From Schwartzia sp. (in: firmicutes) (GTDB lineage Bacteria > Bacillota > Negativicutes > Selenomonadales > Selenomonadaceae), in NCBI GenBank assembly GCA_017444395.1, contig JAFSWT010000009.1, positions 1-33,134 on the forward strand: DNA of 33,134 nt. The letters are read 5' to 3'. Shown one piece after another: positions 30,990-33,134 of the stretch (the stretch's first letter is position 1; the number at the start of each line of letters is the position of its first letter). The notes under the pieces are model-generated. The model was not told the origin of the DNA. It searched no databases and saw only the letters and a program-made list of their open reading frames with translations. Both the position numbers and the translations under genes were made by a program.

Positions 30990-32315
30990 TCAGCCGAAAC
31001 TGATTTGTCCGGTCTCGTCCATCTGCACCACGTGGGTCTTCGGCCCGTCGCGGTTATCGCTGAGCTCGATGCGGAACTCATAGGGATCGGTCAGCAGCCA
31101 CTCGCGGGTGAAGCCCTCGCCGGAGCCGAAGAACGGCCTTTGGAAGGTGTAATCGCGCACCATGGTGCGGACGGGCCGGCCGCCGTTCAGGTCGTAAACG
31201 CGCATCTCGCGCTCCCCTTTGGCGGCCAGCAGGCAATCGACGTAGAGGAAATTCCGTCCGTCTCCCCGGTGCACGAGTACCGGCACGACTTCCGACGCCC
31301 GGTATTCGTCTTCGTACGCCATTCCGTTCAGGTCAATGCGGATCTTCCCGTCGTAGTCGCTGACCATCAGCTTGTCATGGTGCCCGTCGGGACTGTCGCG
31401 CAGCACGACCTCCGCCTCATAGCCCGGCAGCAGATACGTGCCATAGGACGCCGGGCCGCGATTGTACTTCTCCCGGAAGAAGCCCGGCCGCTCGTCGTAG
31501 AGGATCGTCGCCGACAGCAGTCCCGAAGCGTAAGGGGCGATGTCATACTGGTTGAAAAAGAACGTCACGCCGCGGGGCTCCAGCACCCAGCAGACGGTGC
31601 CCTCGGCGATTTCCTTTGTCACCGTCTCCTCCATGCTGTCGAAGAAAGCCGCCGGCTGGTATTTGGCCCGGAGCGCCTCGATGACGGCCTGCGACAGATT
31701 CTCCGAGACGTTCATGACATCCGAAAGAGCCAGTTCCTCCCCCGATACCGCGTCGAAATTGATGCCCCGGACATTGAAGCTGCCGTGGGCCCCGCCGGTA
31801 TAGCCGGTATATGTAGCCAGGAAACTCAGCGCCAACGTATCGGCGCGCCGCAGGACGATGTCCTGGAAATCCGTATAGGCGTGGAAGCCCCTCCCTTCCC
31901 TCGCCAGAAACTCCTTTTGGGCCTCTTCTTTGAGATTGGCCGCCCGGGCGCTGCTCTCCGCCTTTTCCTGCCCGTTGAAGCGATCCAATGCCGCCTTCAG
32001 GTTCGGGAAATGCGCCCCGGAAAGCATGGAGCGGTTATCGCCGTCCGACAGGTGGATCTCCGTCCGCCGGCGTTGCAACATCATCTGCCCGTTGTCATAG
32101 ACCTCGTTCTCGTAGGTTCGCCGGTAACTTCCGAGCTGCCGCAGCACCGGATCGACGGCCACCGACGCCAGCGGCGCTCCCTCCACCGGCTCTTCGGCCG
32201 CCATCGCCACCGGCGCCCCCATCCCCAAAGGCGCCTGCGGCACCAGCCCCGGCACCCCGGCGGCGAAAACGAGCGCCCCCAGGAGCGCCAGGCCCTTCTT
32301 CCTGCTACTGTTCAT
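30990..32315 (-). CDS. Exported DUF4163/DUF3298 (RsiV/PdaC-like) protein
   Basis: 441 residues. The signal peptide (MNSSRKKGLALLGALVFAAG ... APVAMAAEE) is probably cut at AMA-AE. The central part has the DUF4163/DUF3298 signature: LSFLATYTGYTGGAHGSFNVRGINFD, SGEELALSDV, then EPRGVTFFFNQYDIAPYASGLLSATILYDE. This pair of domains occurs in the extracellular part of anti-sigma factor RsiV and in the deacetylase PdaC, but no transmembrane anchor or deacetylase domain is present here. A C-terminal region of about 150 residues (VVLRDSPDGHHDKLMVSDYDGKIRIDLNG...) is beta-rich and unassigned. ATG 32315 follows AAGGAGGAAAG. It probably binds an envelope ligand; function is unknown. Confidence 0.85.
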   Translation of the reverse strand: MNSSRKKGLALLGALVFAAGVPGLVPQAPLGMGAPVAMAAEEPVEGAPLASVAVDPVLRQLGSYRRTYENEVYDNGQMMLQRRRTEIHLSDGDNRSMLSGAHFPNLKAALDRFNGQEKAESSARAANLKEEAQKEFLAREGRGFHAYTDFQDIVLRRADTLALSFLATYTGYTGGAHGSFNVRGINFDAVSGEELALSDVMNVSENLSQAVIEALRAKYQPAAFFDSMEETVTKEIAEGTVCWVLEPRGVTFFFNQYDIAPYASGLLSATILYDERPGFFREKYNRGPASYGTYLLPGYEAEVVLRDSPDGHHDKLMVSDYDGKIRIDLNGMAYEDEYRASEVVPVLVHRGDGRNFLYVDCLLAAKGEREMRVYDLNGGRPVRTMVRDYTFQRPFFGSGEGFTREWLLTDPYEFRIELSDNRDGPKTHVVQMDETGQISFG

Positions 32316-32451
32316 CGTCTTTCCTCCTTCATAGAAGTCTGATTGAAACCTCTGAAAGAAGTATAGCCCATGTCATCGAAAAAGAAAATGGTAAAAGGGT
32401 TTGATTTCGGTTAGAATCCCGTTAAAAATCTCCGCCCGGTACGGGCAAAAG

Positions 32452-32486
32452 AAAGGCGCGCCCCATCGGAGCGCGCCTTTCCTTTC
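32452..32486. terminator. Terminator near the STAS gene
   Basis: Perfect stem AAAGGCGCGC (32452-32461) with GCGCGCCTTT (32471-32480), with T-rich flanks on both strands (TCCTTTCC and TCTTTTG). It most likely ends the minus-strand STAS transcript. Confidence 0.8.
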
Positions 32487-32559
32487 CCGCCGCGATACTC
32501 TGACGGGAACCTTTTTTTATTCTGACGGAATCAAGAATGGCCGCCATTGGGTTTCCTTG

Positions 32560-32901
32560 TCAGGGCAGTTCCTCCGCCGACGCGTAAATCGTCACGAACA
32601 TATCCAGCCGGGACTCGGTCAGCACGGTTTTCACGAAGCCTTTCGGCGCCACCAGCGCAAAGTCCTTGCCCCCGGCCCGGGACATTTTCGACAGGCGCAT
32701 CAGCACGCGGATGCCGGCGCTGGAAAGATACTCCAGTTCACTCATTTCGACGGCGAGTCTGGACGCGGCCGCCAAAACCTTGTCCGCCTCCCCGCTCACC
32801 CCCGGCGCCGAGATCCGGTCCAGCCGCCCCTTCATGCGCAAAAGCGTCCAGCCGTTCTTTTCGCTCGTCTGCAAGCTGACAAGATTTTCTTCCAATTCCA
32901 T
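32560..32901 (-). CDS. STAS-domain protein (anti-sigma factor antagonist type)
   Basis: 113 residues, one STAS domain with the SpoIIAA-like layout: an N-terminal strand (WTLLRMKGRLDRISAPGV), a helix, the phosphorylation loop ELEYLSSAGIRVLMRLSK and a C-terminal helix (GFVKTVLTESRLDMFVTIYAS). The serine in YLSSAG is the usual site a partner kinase phosphorylates, so the protein should switch an anti-sigma or other kinase-type partner by phosphorylation. No RsbW-type kinase gene is adjacent. ATG 32901 follows GGGAGG at a short 2-base gap; the TTG two codons later would sit at more usual spacing and is a possible start. The likely promoter -10 (TATAAA, 32923-32928) lies against the hairpin at 32931. 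Confidence 0.9.
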   Translation of the reverse strand: MELEENLVSLQTSEKNGWTLLRMKGRLDRISAPGVSGEADKVLAAASRLAVEMSELEYLSSAGIRVLMRLSKMSRAGGKDFALVAPKGFVKTVLTESRLDMFVTIYASAEELP

Positions 32902-32930
32902 TTCCTCCCTTTTCGTGGTTCTTTTATACT

Positions 32931-33056
32931 ACGCGCTGTTAGAAATTTTATTTCTTACAGCGCGTGCATGAGACGTCAGCCGCGCTGTAGGCGCGGCTGT
33001 AGCCTGCGTAGCAGGCGTATCTTCGATAAGAATTTATAAAAATTCTTATCGAAGAT
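32931..33056. repeat. Cluster of four tandem hairpins
   Basis: Four inverted repeats follow one another: A, ACGCGCTGTTAGAAA with TTTCTTACAGCGCGT (32931-32965, one mismatch in 15); B, AGCCGCGC with GCGCGGCT (32978-32998); C, GCCTGC with GCAGGC (33002-33016); D, a perfect 17-bp arm from 33019-33035 paired with 33040-33056 (ATCTTCGATAAG... and CTTATCGAAGAT). Words such as GCTGTAG and CGCTGT recur between them. No gene fits here. It looks like a palindromic repeat block or the end of a mobile element; hairpin A also touches the STAS promoter region. Confidence 0.75.
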
Positions 33057-33081
33057 TAGATAATATGTAGTGACCTCCCGG

Positions 33082-33109
33082 TTGCAAAACGCGGATTTAC
33101 CATTAAAAT
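33082..33109 (+). promoter_or_regulatory. Promoter reading off the right edge
   Basis: TTGCAA (33082-33087), 16-base spacer, TAAAAT (33104-33109). It is followed by GGAGGTGAG at 33111-33118 and AGGAATTA at the very end, so a plus-strand gene probably starts just outside the window; none can be translated here. Confidence 0.55.
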
Positions 33110-33134
33110 GGAGGTGAGAACACCACAGGAATTA

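Noticed and set aside
30348-32342. 664-codon plus-strand frame across the transporter end and the DUF3298 gene
   Set aside because: It is antisense to the DUF3298 gene and overlaps the transporter; composition is that of a GC-rich shadow frame.

Overview
The window looks like a chromosomal segment of a diderm Firmicute of the Negativicutes, most likely a Selenomonas-like member of the Selenomonadales. The reasons are the GC-rich, closely packed genes, strong AGGAGG-type ribosome binding sites, near-consensus sigma-A promoters, a flagellar hook gene, a zinc-type L28 and a Firmicute-style rib locus under an FMN riboswitch. This placement is inference; there is no 16S or other decisive marker.

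Left part (1-4300): a PIN-domain toxin cut by the left edge, its likely antitoxin and a CPCC zinc protein, all on the minus strand. They are followed by glpK and a glycerol-facilitator-like channel (glycerol uptake and phosphorylation), then a ribbon-helix-helix regulator. The middle left (4400-9830) holds an isolated flagellar hook gene flgE, then rplS and lepB, then an FMN riboswitch with a transcription terminator leading into ribD and ribE. A Uma2-type nuclease gene interrupts the riboflavin genes, which resume with ribBA and ribH; yfcE-like and hslO genes follow in the same direction. rpmB, a membrane GGDEF protein and two small exported proteins lie on the opposite strand.

Centre (17400-24400): a 931-residue FtsA/actin-fold protein with a long Ala/Pro-rich N-terminus and repeated beta-grasp-like C-terminal segments, a small Cse60-like protein, tRNA-Gly(CCC), a DUF4143-type AAA ATPase whose promoter is framed by palindromes, two unknown proteins and a type I-beta DAHP synthase (aroF).

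Right part (24600-33134): an AbrB/PIN toxin-antitoxin pair. Next comes a four-gene operon with a promoter carrying Fur-box-like half sites: a small membrane protein, two HMA_2-like proteins and a P-type ATPase with a Ser-Cys-Gly metal motif. This arrangement resembles iron-storing ferrosome (fez) loci and is the most interesting system in the window. It is followed by a CitT-like anion transporter with an overlapping 19-codon leader ORF, an exported DUF3298 protein, a STAS protein and a cluster of four hairpins at the right edge.

Several mRNA-level devices are visible: the FMN riboswitch plus terminator, a 10-bp perfect-stem hairpin between rplS and lepB, bidirectional terminators between convergent genes, and competing hairpins upstream of uma2. 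No CRISPR array, rRNA, prophage or insertion-sequence transposase was seen.
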